Position numbers and translations under genes: made by a program
Notes under the pieces: generated by a model
Databases searched by the model: none
Seen by the model: only the letters and a program-made list of their open reading frames with translations
Told to the model about the DNA's origin: nothing
Virus record (IMG/VR): IMGVR_UViG_3300046411_000702
Location: 1 to 50,057 of that record
DNA from: a virus
Strand: one strand, 5' to 3'
Length of the DNA: 50,057 nucleotides
Part shown: one piece after another, positions 14,449 to 23,328 of the stretch
Layout: each line of letters opens with the position of its first letter
Position numbering within the stretch: the stretch's first letter is position 1

Positions 14449-16410
14449 ATGGCATATTTAGGAAATACACCATCTGAAACATTTCATCAGGCAACTAGCC
14501 AAGTATTCAATGGCGATGGTAGTACAACTGCTTTTACTTTAGAAAAAAGAGTTAACAGAGCAGAGGAAATAGAAGTATTTGTAAATAATATTCAGCAACA
14601 ACCAACAGTTGCATACTCTGCCAATAATACTACTTTAACATTTACAGAAGCACCTGATAGTGCAACTGGTAATATCTATGTAGTTTATAGAATGTTTGCA
14701 CAACAAAACACATTCAATGCCTTACATGATTTTACAGATGCAGTAACTATGGCTAGTACGTTAGCCGTTACTGGCAATACTACAATGGCAGGTACTTTGG
14801 GGGTTACTGGAAATACAACAGTAACTGGCTCTGTAATCACATCAACTGGTTTTTCAGTTGGAAATACTGCTGTATTAGGTCAGGAAATAGATGTTTCAAG
14901 TGGAGATTTTACACTTGACGTAGCAGGGGATATAATCCTTGATGCTGATGGTGGAGATGTAAAAATTAATGATGGTGGTTCAGCAAGATTTCATATTCTT
15001 ACAAGTGCTACAGAAACACAGCTTTTCAATCAAGTACAAGATGCAGATATTGTTTTCAAAGGAGATGATGGTGGTTCAGCCATAACTGCACTTACTCTTG
15101 ATATGTCAGATGCAGGTTCTGCTTATTTTAATGGTAATATATATTTTGCTGAATATTTAACTCATGCAGGTGATACTGATACATATTTACAGTATACTAC
15201 AAATCAAATTGACCTTTTTGCAGGAAATAAAAGGGGAATAACTCTTACAGCTAATGAAGTTATTATTAATCAAAATGGTGTAGATTTAGACTTTAATGTT
15301 GAAACAGATAATGACACTAGTACACTTTTTGTTCAAGGTAGCTCAGATCGCGTGGGCATTGGGACTCCATCTCCTGATGATAGATTTCATGTAAAATTAT
15401 CTAGTGGTCAAAGAGTAGCTAGATTTGAAAGCAATGATAATACTTCAGCACACATAGCATTTAAAGCACCAAACACATCTTTGATGCCAACTGTAGGTGT
15501 AAAAGATGAGGTTTTATATTTCAGTACTGGAGATAGTTATGAAAGAGCAAGAATTTTAGGACCTAGTACTTCTCATAGTGGATTTTTCAAGATATCAGAT
15601 TCAGGAAGTTATCAGGGTAGTACTGGGGCTTTTCATGAGATTCGTTCTTCTAGTAGTAACCAATCAGGAGTTGTTATTGGTGCGTCACACGCAAGTTTTT
15701 CAGCTAATGTTATTTCAATAATTACTCAGAGAGCAAATAGTAGTAGTTTTCGTTATATTCAAGGCTTATCAAGCAATACTGGAGATACAGACTACAGCGT
15801 AAGAGGAGATGGCGAAGTCTTTGCTGATGGTTCTTTTAACTCAGGTGGTGCTGACTATGCTGAAATGTTTGAATGGAAAGATGGCAACACAAGTTCAGAA
15901 GATAGAGTAGGCAAGACAGTCGTTCTTGATGGAAATCAAATAAGGCTATCTACAAGTGATGATGCACAAGCAACTATTATAGGTGTTGTTTCTGCAAGAC
16001 CAGTAGTTCTTGGAGATGCACAAAGCGACAAATGGAAAGATAAATATGAAACAGACAGCTATGGCAGATATGTTTTTGAGGAATACACACAAACAGAATG
16101 GACAATAGAAACTGATGATGGTGCTAAAGAATTAAAGTCATATCAAACAGATATGATACCAAGTGACGTTACTGTTCCTGATGATGCAATAGTTACATCT
16201 AAAGATCAAAATGGTGATAATCTCAAAAGAAGAAAACTTAATTCATCATTTGATGCAAGTAAAACCTATATTCCTAGAGAAGATAGAAAAGAGTTTAGTG
16301 CCATAGGACTAGTTGGAAAACTTAGAGTCGCTGTTGGTCAAACTATAGGCGATAGATGGATTAAGATGAGAGAAATATCTGATACAGTACATGAATATTT
16401 AGTAAGATAA
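14449..16410 (+). CDS. Tail fiber with C-terminal G2-type self-cleaving chaperone
   Basis: 653 aa. N-terminal MAYLGNTPSETFHQATSQVFNGD attachment module related to the preceding fiber, a beta shaft (TLAVTGNTTMAG), QGSSDRVGIGTPSPDDRF, and from about residue 464 (GGADYAEMFEWKDGN) a domain matching the peptidase G2 intramolecular chaperone of phage appendages, with GVVSARPVVLGDA and a C-terminal GLVGKLRVAVGQTIGDRW. Its chaperone class is different from the two S74 fibers before it, so the three fibers were assembled from unrelated modules. Confidence 0.88.
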   Translation: MAYLGNTPSETFHQATSQVFNGDGSTTAFTLEKRVNRAEEIEVFVNNIQQQPTVAYSANNTTLTFTEAPDSATGNIYVVYRMFAQQNTFNALHDFTDAVTMASTLAVTGNTTMAGTLGVTGNTTVTGSVITSTGFSVGNTAVLGQEIDVSSGDFTLDVAGDIILDADGGDVKINDGGSARFHILTSATETQLFNQVQDADIVFKGDDGGSAITALTLDMSDAGSAYFNGNIYFAEYLTHAGDTDTYLQYTTNQIDLFAGNKRGITLTANEVIINQNGVDLDFNVETDNDTSTLFVQGSSDRVGIGTPSPDDRFHVKLSSGQRVARFESNDNTSAHIAFKAPNTSLMPTVGVKDEVLYFSTGDSYERARILGPSTSHSGFFKISDSGSYQGSTGAFHEIRSSSSNQSGVVIGASHASFSANVISIITQRANSSSFRYIQGLSSNTGDTDYSVRGDGEVFADGSFNSGGADYAEMFEWKDGNTSSEDRVGKTVVLDGNQIRLSTSDDAQATIIGVVSARPVVLGDAQSDKWKDKYETDSYGRYVFEEYTQTEWTIETDDGAKELKSYQTDMIPSDVTVPDDAIVTSKDQNGDNLKRRKLNSSFDASKTYIPREDRKEFSAIGLVGKLRVAVGQTIGDRWIKMREISDTVHEYLVR

Positions 16411-16431
16411 CAACCTTAGAAGGAAAATAAA

Positions 16432-16635
16432 ATGGAAACTATAGACATAGTAATACACAAGGCATTAACATCAGCTTTGCAAGAGCAAAGAGACAGAGCC
16501 ATGAATGAAGCTTGTAATGCAAAAGCAGAAATGCTTATACTAAGAGAAGAAAAGACTGAATTAGAAAAAAAGGTTGAAGAACTTAACAATCAATTAGGTA
16601 ATGTAGTATCTATGGATAAAAAAGAGAAAAAATAA
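16432..16635 (+). CDS. Short coiled-coil protein before connector genes
   Basis: 67 aa, IDIVIHKALTSALQEQRDRAMNEACNAKAEM then LILREEKTELEKKVEELNNQLGN, a clear heptad coiled coil in the C-terminal half. AGGAAA precedes the start and the stop overlaps the connector gene's ATG. It could aid fiber trimerisation or head-neck assembly; no family recognised. Confidence 0.6.
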   Translation: METIDIVIHKALTSALQEQRDRAMNEACNAKAEMLILREEKTELEKKVEELNNQLGNVVSMDKKEKK

Positions 16636-17297
16636 TGGCAGGACTTACTACTGTTTCACAAGCACAACAACATGCTATAACTTATAGTGAGGCATCAGAG
16701 TATTTAAGACTAGATGAGCAACAAGACGTTGACCTTATTCGTTCTCTGATAAGAAGTGCAACTAATTATGTTGAGACCTATACAGGTAGATCATTAATAA
16801 ATAGAACATTGAAATACTCTATTGATCATTTAAACGAGGTTGACCTTCCTTTGCATGAGGGCATGAGGACAGGTGCAGATATTAGTATAAGACAAAGACA
16901 CCTTGAATTACCTAAACCACCAGTTTCCTCTGTAACAAGTATAATTACATTTGATGACAGTGATAATGCTACAACTTTTGCTTCGTCAAAATATTATGTT
17001 GATAATCAGAGAGAGCCTGCAAGAATAATCCTAAGAACTGGAGAGGTATTCCCTACAGCTCTAAGGGTAGGTAATGCTGTTGAGGTCACATATGTATCTG
17101 GTTATGGCTCTGCAGGTTCAAGTGTTCCAGAGGCTATGAGATTAGCTATGCTTCAATTCGTAACGTTTAATTATGAACACAGAGGTGATACTGAGGGAAA
17201 AACACCTATGTTGCCACAAAATATAAGATCATTTTTAGACCCATTTAAAGTATTAAACTTTTCAAGAAACCCTTTTGGTGGTTATGGTGGGTATTAG
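16635..17297 (+). CDS. Head-tail connector (adaptor, gp6/phiE125 gp8-like)
   Basis: 220 aa. The N-terminal EASEYLRLDEQQDVDLIRSLI and ATNYVETYTGRSLI are hallmarks of the gp6-like adaptor family that forms a dodecamer below the portal. The middle carries LELPKPPVSSVTSI and the later VEVTYVSGYG and VPEAMRLAMLQFV segments also fit. Order adaptor, stopper, HK97 gp10-like, terminator is the standard one. Confidence 0.9.
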   Translation: MAGLTTVSQAQQHAITYSEASEYLRLDEQQDVDLIRSLIRSATNYVETYTGRSLINRTLKYSIDHLNEVDLPLHEGMRTGADISIRQRHLELPKPPVSSVTSIITFDDSDNATTFASSKYYVDNQREPARIILRTGEVFPTALRVGNAVEVTYVSGYGSAGSSVPEAMRLAMLQFVTFNYEHRGDTEGKTPMLPQNIRSFLDPFKVLNFSRNPFGGYGGY

Positions 17298-17635
17298 TGT
17301 CAGTAGGTTCATTAAACAGAAGATTACACTTTCAAACACAAACTAGAACTTCAGATGGTGGTGGAAGTCAAGCAGTAGCTTTTTCTGATAGCTTTTCTAC
17401 GTTTGGTAAAATCACCCCAAAGACAGGACAAGAAACTCAGTTTGGAGATCAGTTAGAGGAAAGAATAACCCATATCATAACTATAAGGCATAGGATTGAC
17501 GTCAATCACAGATTAAGAATCCAATACAGACCTACTAATAGTACAACAAGAATATTTAACATAAAAAGAGTTTTATCAAGAGATGATAAAAAAAAATACC
17601 TAGATATTCAATGTGTTGAGGGTGTTGCAACTTAA
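17297..17635 (+). CDS. Head-tail stopper (SPP1 gp16 / head-tail joining family)
   Basis: 112 aa, GTG start at 17297 overlapping the previous TAG. GSLNRRLHFQTQTRTSDGGG at the N-terminus and the RITHIITIRHRIDVNHRLRI strand pattern match the small beta-barrel stopper family that closes the head and joins the tail. Length is typical. Confidence 0.88.
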   Translation: MSVGSLNRRLHFQTQTRTSDGGGSQAVAFSDSFSTFGKITPKTGQETQFGDQLEERITHIITIRHRIDVNHRLRIQYRPTNSTTRIFNIKRVLSRDDKKKYLDIQCVEGVAT

Positions 17636-18045
17636 TGGCTAATGTAACAGTAAAAATTAAAAGTATTAAACCTAAATATGATGCTTCATTTAAAGGTTAT
17701 GATAAAGAATTAAAAAAACTAGTAAAATTTGCAGTCAATGATGTAAGAAACTTTGCTGTTCAAAATATTGCACAAGGTGTTAAATCAGGAAAAATTAGAC
17801 GAGATGGTAGTAGGGCTTCTGCATCTGGTGAGTTTCCTGCCACGGATCAAGGTACATTAATACAAAATATTACAGGTATTATAGCTCCTTTAGGTCTTTC
17901 AGGCACAGTTGAAAGTAAGGCTAACTATTCATCTTTTTTAGAGTTTGGGACTTCAAGTATGGGGGCAAGACCTTTTTTACAGCCCTCGTTGGAGCAAGTA
18001 AGACCTAAAATAAAAAGATTAATAGCTAGAATTAAAGGTATATAA
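17635..18045 (+). CDS. HK97 gp10-like neck/tail completion protein
   Basis: 136 aa. The pattern GEFPATDQGTLIQNI, YSSFLEFGTSSMGARPFLQPSLEQ is diagnostic of the HK97 gp10 family, which sits at the head-tail junction or helps tail completion. Adjacent genes overlap by one base on both sides. Confidence 0.92.
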   Translation: MANVTVKIKSIKPKYDASFKGYDKELKKLVKFAVNDVRNFAVQNIAQGVKSGKIRRDGSRASASGEFPATDQGTLIQNITGIIAPLGLSGTVESKANYSSFLEFGTSSMGARPFLQPSLEQVRPKIKRLIARIKGI

Positions 18046-18458
18046 TGGCATTACATAGTTTCGCACTTCAACAAGGTATATTCACAAAGCTTTCATCTGG
18101 AACATTGACTGACGTTGACGGCACAAGCATTACAAGTAAAGTGTTTGATGATGTTCCTGAGGGAACAGGATACCCATATGTTGTAATTGGAGAGGAAACT
18201 GCAACTAATCAAGGCACGAAAGATAAAGATGCAAATGAACATACTTTGACTATGCACGTTTGGTCTCAATATAGGGGAAGAAAAGAGATTAAGAATATTA
18301 TGAGTCAAATATATACAAGTCTACATAATAGTGCTATAAATTTAAGTGGAGCGACTTTAGTAAATATCAGACATGAGTTTGAGCAAACTTTATTAGAGTC
18401 TGATGGTTTAACACGACATGGAGTCATGCGATTTCGTGCTGTAGTATTTGATAACTAA
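18045..18458 (+). CDS. Tail terminator (DUF3168-like)
   Basis: 137 aa: ALQQGIFTKLSSGTLTDV, VFDDVPEGTGYPYVVIGEET, HVWSQYRGRKEIKNIMSQIY. This is the DUF3168/tail-terminator pattern; the protein caps the tail tube. It lies directly before the major tail protein, as expected. Confidence 0.9.
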   Translation: MALHSFALQQGIFTKLSSGTLTDVDGTSITSKVFDDVPEGTGYPYVVIGEETATNQGTKDKDANEHTLTMHVWSQYRGRKEIKNIMSQIYTSLHNSAINLSGATLVNIRHEFEQTLLESDGLTRHGVMRFRAVVFDN

Positions 18459-18473
18459 TAAAAGGAGAAAAAG

Positions 18474-18878
18474 ATGAGTGCACAAAGAGGTGGGGCTTTA
18501 CTTTTAAAAATGGATATTAGTGGAACGATGACTACAATAGGAGGTCTGCGTTCAACTTCTATCACAATAAATGACGAAGCAGTTGACATAACTAATAAAG
18601 ATAGTGGTTCTTCAAGAACTTTACTGCCCTCTGGAGGGGTTTTAAGTATGTCTATATCAGCTTCAGGTGTTTTTACTGATGCGACTTCAGAAACAACTTT
18701 GAGGTCAAAAGTACACCAATCAACATTTGAATCTTATAATGTCGTTATTCCAGATTTAGGTACATACGCAGGCACATTCATGATTGCAAGTCTTGAATAT
18801 GCAGGAGAATTTAATGGCGAAGTCACATATTCTATTACATTAGAGTCAAGTGGTGCTATTACGTTCACATCTGCATAA
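18474..18878 (+). CDS. Major tail tube protein
   Basis: 134 aa with AAAGGAG before the ATG. SAQRGGALLLKMDISGTMTTIGGL, ITINDEAVDITNKDSG and a C-terminal GEVTYSITLESSGAITF match the TP901-1/GTA-type major tail protein family. Size and place fit the tube protein. Confidence 0.9.
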   Translation: MSAQRGGALLLKMDISGTMTTIGGLRSTSITINDEAVDITNKDSGSSRTLLPSGGVLSMSISASGVFTDATSETTLRSKVHQSTFESYNVVIPDLGTYAGTFMIASLEYAGEFNGEVTYSITLESSGAITFTSA

Positions 18879-18888
18879 GGAGTAAGAT

Positions 18889-19143
18889 ATGGCTTGGACA
18901 GAGGGAGTAATCAAACATCAAGGGGCAGACGTAATTATATCAAAAAATAATTCGTCAGATACGTTTCAAATGCCTATTGAAGTAAGTTTGAAAGTTGGTG
19001 ATTCGTTTGATTTTGAAAAAAAGAATTATGTAATTAATTCAATAACAAACTCAAGAGATGAATTTTATACAGTGTTAGCAGACGCTAACAATCAACCTAA
19101 ACCAGAAGGGAAAAAGGAAGATGACAAATCCAAAGAGGGGTGA
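18889..19143 (+). CDS. Small protein between tail tube and tail chaperone
   Basis: 84 aa with AAGGAG spaced before the ATG. Beta-rich (VIKHQGADVIISKNNSSDTF, NYVINSITNSRDEFYTVL) with a charged Lys/Asp/Glu C-terminal tail. Probably a small head-tail or tail accessory fold; no family recognised. It overlaps the chaperone gene by 23 bases. Confidence 0.65.
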   Translation: MAWTEGVIKHQGADVIISKNNSSDTFQMPIEVSLKVGDSFDFEKKNYVINSITNSRDEFYTVLADANNQPKPEGKKEDDKSKEG

Positions 19144-19465
19144 AGTAGAGCTACAGTTTGGCGATAAAAAATATCAAGGAAAAATTAATCTTGATACTAT
19201 TATGCGAATTGAAACTATGTTGGGGTGCAGTATTTTTAAGTTAACCCAACAACTCTCAGAGGGTTTATTATCAACTACTGAAATCATTGCGATTATTCAG
19301 CCAGTCCTTAGGAGCAGTTCTGAAAAACTTGAGGAAAAACAAGTAAAAGAACTAGTTTGGAGTTATGGTATAGCGAATGCTATGAGAGAATGTGGCAAGG
19401 TTTTAACTTTAGGTCTTTCATCTGGAGATGAGGGAAAGGAAGAACTGGAGGAGCAGACGACCTAA
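19121..19465 (+). CDS. Tail assembly chaperone, short form (GTA gp10-like)
   Basis: 114 aa. GEVELQFGDKKYQGKINLDTIMRIE, CSIFKLTQQLSEG and VKELVWSYGIANAMRECGK match the gp10-type chaperone of gene transfer agents (Phage_TAC_11 family), which coats the tape measure during tail assembly. A GGGAAAG site in phase near the 3' end allows a -1 shift into the next frame, giving a longer second form, in the manner of lambda gpG and gpGT. Confidence 0.9.
   Translation: MTNPKRGEVELQFGDKKYQGKINLDTIMRIETMLGCSIFKLTQQLSEGLLSTTEIIAIIQPVLRSSSEKLEEKQVKELVWSYGIANAMRECGKVLTLGLSSGDEGKEELEEQTT
19432..19438 (+). promoter_or_regulatory. Programmed -1 frameshift slippery site GGGAAAG
   Basis: The zero-frame codons here are GAG GGA AAG, so the heptamer reads G GGA AAG, the exact X XXY YYZ phase and the same heptamer used in the lambda G-T frameshift. 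Slipping back one base enters the 72-codon frame that ends at 19656. Confidence 0.9.
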
Positions 19466-19656
19466 CTATTCCATGGAATGAGTTTATTAAGCTTGGTTTA
19501 GGTAAAATGATGCTTTCTCCTAATGAATTTTGGGATATGAGTTATTATGAATTTTATCAAGCTTGTGAAGGTTTTGCAGAATTCAACTCAGGGGGTAAGC
19601 CACAACCTCTTACACGAGATGAACTTAACGATTTAATGGAGCAATACCCAGACTAA
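19438..19656 (+). CDS. Tail assembly chaperone, frameshifted C-terminal domain
   Basis: 72 codons in the -1 frame, read only after the GGGAAAG slip: about 106 aa from the zero frame plus this part give a 178-aa fusion. TIPWNEFIKLGLGKMMLSPN, EFWDMSYYEFYQACEGF is the pattern of the small GTA chaperone (Phage_TAC_6 family), normally a separate gene in gene transfer agents. The frame has no start codon before its conserved Trp, which argues for frameshift expression over independent start. The stop overlaps the tape-measure ATG. Confidence 0.88.
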   Translation, partial: GRTGGADDLTIPWNEFIKLGLGKMMLSPNEFWDMSYYEFYQACEGFAEFNSGGKPQPLTRDELNDLMEQYPD

Positions 19657-21677
19657 TGGCAACTGTAGATACATTACTAGTAGAAATTAAAGCTGATATG
19701 TCTGATTTGCGGAAGCAATTAAATCAAGCACGTAGAACAGTACAAGAGTCAACAGATAAACAGAAAAAAAGTTTTATTAGTCTAGGAACAGCTGTAAAAG
19801 GTGTTCTTGGTGGTGCTGTTGCTATAGCTGTCGCAAGATTTGGCATGAATATGGTCAATATGGCTTCAGCAGTTGAGGAAATGCAGGCTAAATCAGAAGT
19901 TGTATTTGGACAATTTGTAGGAAACGTTAGAAAAGAACTAGAAGAGTTTGGCGATGCAGTAGGAAGGTCAAGATTTGAGCTTGAAGGCATGGCATCAAGT
20001 GTACAGGATACGTTTGTCCCTCTTGGTTTTGCTAGAGGCGAGGCATCTCAATTATCAACGCAACTTACAAAATTAGCAGTAGACGTAGCATCTTTTAATA
20101 ATGTGCAAGACGCAGACGCTATGAGATCATTTCAATCTGCTTTGGTTGGTAACCATGAAGCAGTAAGAAGATTTGGTATTGTTATTACTGAGGCAGAGTT
20201 AAAGCAAGAACTCTTTAGGATGGGCATAACTAAAAATATTAATCAAGTTACTGCACAAGAAAAGGTACAAGCAAGGTTAAATTTAATTATTGCTGGTACT
20301 GCAGATGCACAAGGAGATGCAGAAAGAACTTCTGGTAGTTTTGCGAACTCAAGTAGGGCTTTAAGAGCACAGTTAGAAACACTTGGAACAGAGATTGGTC
20401 AAGAATTTTTACCAGCAATGACAAGATTAGTACAAATTACTACGAGTGCAGTAATAAGCATTAGAGATTTTTTGAGAGAAATGAATATTATTGGACAGAT
20501 AGATACTGCTACACGAATAGAAAAGTTGAATGAAGAATTAAAAGAACTTGAAGACAATATACAAAAAAATGAAAAACACTTAGAAGGTCTTTCAGATAGT
20601 GCGAAAAAATATGGTAGTAATGCTCTTGAGAAAATGATTGAAAAAGATAAACAAGAAGTCTCAAAATTAAAACAAGAGATTGCAGACCTGACTGAAGCAC
20701 AGAAAAAATTAAATAAAGCGACGGCTAAAACAGAAGATACGACAAAAATAACAGTAACTGCAAATCAAACATATATGAATACAGTAAAAAAATTAAAAGA
20801 AGAGCATAAATTGTTAAATTTAGAAATATCAGGGGCAACTGAACTTCAGATATTACAAGAAAAGGCAGTATTAAAAAGTAATGCGACAGGTGCAGAGCAA
20901 ATAATGACGATTGAGAATTTGATTTCAGCGAATGCAAGTCTAAGCGATTCTCTCAAAGAAATAAATGATGCAACAACGAGTTCAAAAAGTTTTTTAGAAA
21001 GCCTTAAAACAGAAGAAGAAAAACTAAAAAAACAACAAGAAGATTTAAATATTGCTTTTCTTGAAGGTAAAATAACACTTGATGAATTTAATAAAGGGAC
21101 AAAAGAATTAAATGAACAGTTATTTTTAACTTCAGACGAAGGTAAACTTGCACTTCAGGCGATAGATGGTCTTTCTTCAGGTTTAGCTGACACATTAGTG
21201 AACGCTTTAGAAACTGGTAAATTATCACTTAGAGATTTAGGTAACGTTGTGAAAGATGTTATGGCAGAAATGGCTAGGGACTTCATAAAAGCACAGATAA
21301 GAGCTATGATTTTAAAGGCAGTGTTAGCAAGTATGGGTGGTGGTCCTACTGCAGGTGGTGGAGGAATGGATATTGGAGGAACTTTTGCAGGTGGTGGTAC
21401 TGTTCAACCTAAAAAACCTATTTTAGTTGGTGAACGTGGTCCTGAGATATTTGTTCCTAATACTGGGGGTACGATTAAAAATAATATGGATAGTAAGAAT
21501 ATGGGTGGGAATACTGTAGTAGTAAATCAAAATGTTAACTTTACTACAGGAGTTGTGCCTACAGTAAGAGCAGAAGTAATAAATATGTTACCTATAATTA
21601 AACGAGAAACAATGAATGCCGTAGCAGACGCTAAACAAAGAGGTGGTTCATTTGCACAAGCTTTAGGGAGTAATTGA
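19656..21677 (+). CDS. Tail tape measure protein
   Basis: 673 aa. N-terminal VEIKADMSDLRKQLNQARR coil, a hydrophobic segment about residues 45-68, the conserved ELEEFGDAVGRSRFELEGMASSVQDTF and TQLTKLAVDVASF tape-measure motifs, long Lys/Glu coiled coils (280-350, 435-475), and a C-terminal GGGTVQPKKPILVGERGPEIFVPNTGG hinge. At about 0.15 nm per residue the tail would be near 100 nm. Gene position after the chaperones is diagnostic. Confidence 0.93.
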   Translation: MATVDTLLVEIKADMSDLRKQLNQARRTVQESTDKQKKSFISLGTAVKGVLGGAVAIAVARFGMNMVNMASAVEEMQAKSEVVFGQFVGNVRKELEEFGDAVGRSRFELEGMASSVQDTFVPLGFARGEASQLSTQLTKLAVDVASFNNVQDADAMRSFQSALVGNHEAVRRFGIVITEAELKQELFRMGITKNINQVTAQEKVQARLNLIIAGTADAQGDAERTSGSFANSSRALRAQLETLGTEIGQEFLPAMTRLVQITTSAVISIRDFLREMNIIGQIDTATRIEKLNEELKELEDNIQKNEKHLEGLSDSAKKYGSNALEKMIEKDKQEVSKLKQEIADLTEAQKKLNKATAKTEDTTKITVTANQTYMNTVKKLKEEHKLLNLEISGATELQILQEKAVLKSNATGAEQIMTIENLISANASLSDSLKEINDATTSSKSFLESLKTEEEKLKKQQEDLNIAFLEGKITLDEFNKGTKELNEQLFLTSDEGKLALQAIDGLSSGLADTLVNALETGKLSLRDLGNVVKDVMAEMARDFIKAQIRAMILKAVLASMGGGPTAGGGGMDIGGTFAGGGTVQPKKPILVGERGPEIFVPNTGGTIKNNMDSKNMGGNTVVVNQNVNFTTGVVPTVRAEVINMLPIIKRETMNAVADAKQRGGSFAQALGSN

Positions 21678-22294
21678 TGTCAACACCAAGCTATCCTTTA
21701 TCATTACCTACCCCAAACTTTTCTTCAAGTATATTTGAAATAGCAAGAAAGACAGGATACACAGAAAGTACTTTTACTGGTAAACAACAAGTTCATGAAT
21801 ACCCTTACGCATTATGGAAAGCCACTTTAACTTTACCCCCTTTGAGAAGAGCAGATTGGAATAATTGGTCTGTATTTATTCTGCAATTAAGAGGACGTAG
21901 AGGTACATTTTTACTAGGTGACCCAGATAATACTGTTACCCAAGGTACAGCGACTGGGACAATCTTAACTAACGGAGCAACGAATGCAGGTGCTACACAA
22001 GTCAGTTTGAATGGTTTTAGTAATACAGGAACAATAAAAAAGGGTGATTACATTCAACTTGGTGCTAATGGCTCTAATACATTACATTTAGTAACTGCTG
22101 ACGCAACTGCCTCAGGTGGTGCTATGACAGTACATTTTGAACCAGCAACAAGAAGTGCTATAGCCAACGATACATCTGTTGTTTTTGGAAACACAGCTAA
22201 AGGTATATTTAGAATGGACGGTGATTTATATGGTTGGGAAGCTAACGCAGTTTCAACCTATGGGTTTTCATTTTCATGTACACAGGCTTTTTAG
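21677..22294 (+). CDS. Distal tail-type protein after the tape measure
   Basis: 205 aa from ATG 21677, which overlaps the tape-measure stop by one base; a TTG one codon earlier is less likely. PSYPLSLPTPNFSSSIFEI, ADWNNWSVFILQLRGRRGTFLLGDPDN then an inserted beta domain (NGATNAGATQVSLNGFSNTG). It occupies the slot of the distal tail protein in GTA-like tails (g12 position) and precedes the DUF2163-like gene. Function by position; fold not certain. Confidence 0.75.
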   Translation: MSTPSYPLSLPTPNFSSSIFEIARKTGYTESTFTGKQQVHEYPYALWKATLTLPPLRRADWNNWSVFILQLRGRRGTFLLGDPDNTVTQGTATGTILTNGATNAGATQVSLNGFSNTGTIKKGDYIQLGANGSNTLHLVTADATASGGAMTVHFEPATRSAIANDTSVVFGNTAKGIFRMDGDLYGWEANAVSTYGFSFSCTQAF

Positions 22295-22867
22295 ATGACA
22301 AGAACATTAACTAATAGTGTAATTACAGAACTTACTGAAGATACAGTAAAACCTTTCTTTGCAGTCAAAGTTGCTTTTCCTTCAGGCACTTTAAGATTGT
22401 GGACTGGTTTAGGGGATATAAGCATCAGCTCTGAAACTTATAGTGGTACAGGCAATTTTTTAGGTGTATCAAATTTAAGTGAAACTGAGGAGTTTAAAGC
22501 TAGTGGTCTTGAATTAACATTATCAGGCATACCATCATCATTATTAGGCACTATGTTGACTGATAATTATCAAGGTTCTTTAGTCACAGTTCATTTTGGA
22601 TTTTTATCTGAGGCATCAACAGGTTTAAGCGTAGTAGCTGACCCTTTTGTAATTTTCCAAGGTTTATCTGATACATTAGAGCTTTCTGAAGGTGCTGAAA
22701 CCTTAACTGCTAAAATGAAAGTAGAAAGTAGGTTGATAGCCATGGAGGAAAGCAGGGCTAGAAGATACACTAATGAGGATCAACAAATTACTCATTCTGA
22801 TGATACTAGTCTAAGGTTTGTAGCAGGTCTTCAGGATAAAGAAATAGTATGGGGTAAGGGTTCGTGA
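22295..22867 (+). CDS. Tail tip protein, DUF2163-like
   Basis: 190 aa: AVKVAFPSGTLRLWTGLGDISI, GVSNLSETEEFKASGLELTLSG, RRYTNEDQQITHSDDTSLRFV. This is the pattern of the DUF2163/BR0599 tail family that corresponds to gene g13 of the Rhodobacter GTA. It follows the distal tail gene and is coupled to the Cys-peptidase gene by a 4-base overlap. Likely part of the baseplate hub. Confidence 0.85.
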   Translation: MTRTLTNSVITELTEDTVKPFFAVKVAFPSGTLRLWTGLGDISISSETYSGTGNFLGVSNLSETEEFKASGLELTLSGIPSSLLGTMLTDNYQGSLVTVHFGFLSEASTGLSVVADPFVIFQGLSDTLELSEGAETLTAKMKVESRLIAMEESRARRYTNEDQQITHSDDTSLRFVAGLQDKEIVWGKGS

Positions 22868-23328
22868 TTTGGTTTAAAAATAAAACAAGAGTTAATGATT
22901 GGCAAAAACGACTTAATGATGTTTTTGAGAAGTATGAATACAGCGAGTTTAAATGGGGATACACAGATTGTTTCTGTTTTGCTAGTGATTGTATCAAAGC
23001 AATGACAAACTATGGTCCTATGGACGGATTTAAGGGAATATACAGTACTGAAAACGAGGCACACGCACTTTTGACTAATGGTGGAAAGGGCATGGATAAC
23101 AAATACTATAGATATAATGGCACGATAGGTTTCTGGTCTTCATTTTTAGGAGAGCCAAAAAATATAGGTGGAGCTATGATTGGCGATATAGTTCTTACAC
23201 ATATTCCAAAACATGACCTTGTAACTGGTGTCGTTAATGATACTGGTAGATTTGTATATCTTAAGTCAATAGGTAAAGACCTTATAGAAGTTCCCATACA
23301 AAGAACAAAATATATCTGGGGAGTATAA
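22864..23328 (+). CDS. Tail-associated Cys peptidase-like protein (DUF6950/NlpC-P60 type)
   Basis: 154 aa, GTG start overlapping the previous stop. WGYTDCFCFASDCIKAM, with C36 as likely nucleophile, and a later GDIVLTHIPKHDLVTGVV match the DUF6950 class of NlpC/P60-like proteins at the tail tip (GTA g14 position). It probably opens the cell wall during DNA entry. The usual catalytic His cannot be assigned with certainty from sequence alone. Confidence 0.82.
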   Translation: MIWFKNKTRVNDWQKRLNDVFEKYEYSEFKWGYTDCFCFASDCIKAMTNYGPMDGFKGIYSTENEAHALLTNGGKGMDNKYYRYNGTIGFWSSFLGEPKNIGGAMIGDIVLTHIPKHDLVTGVVNDTGRFVYLKSIGKDLIEVPIQRTKYIWGV

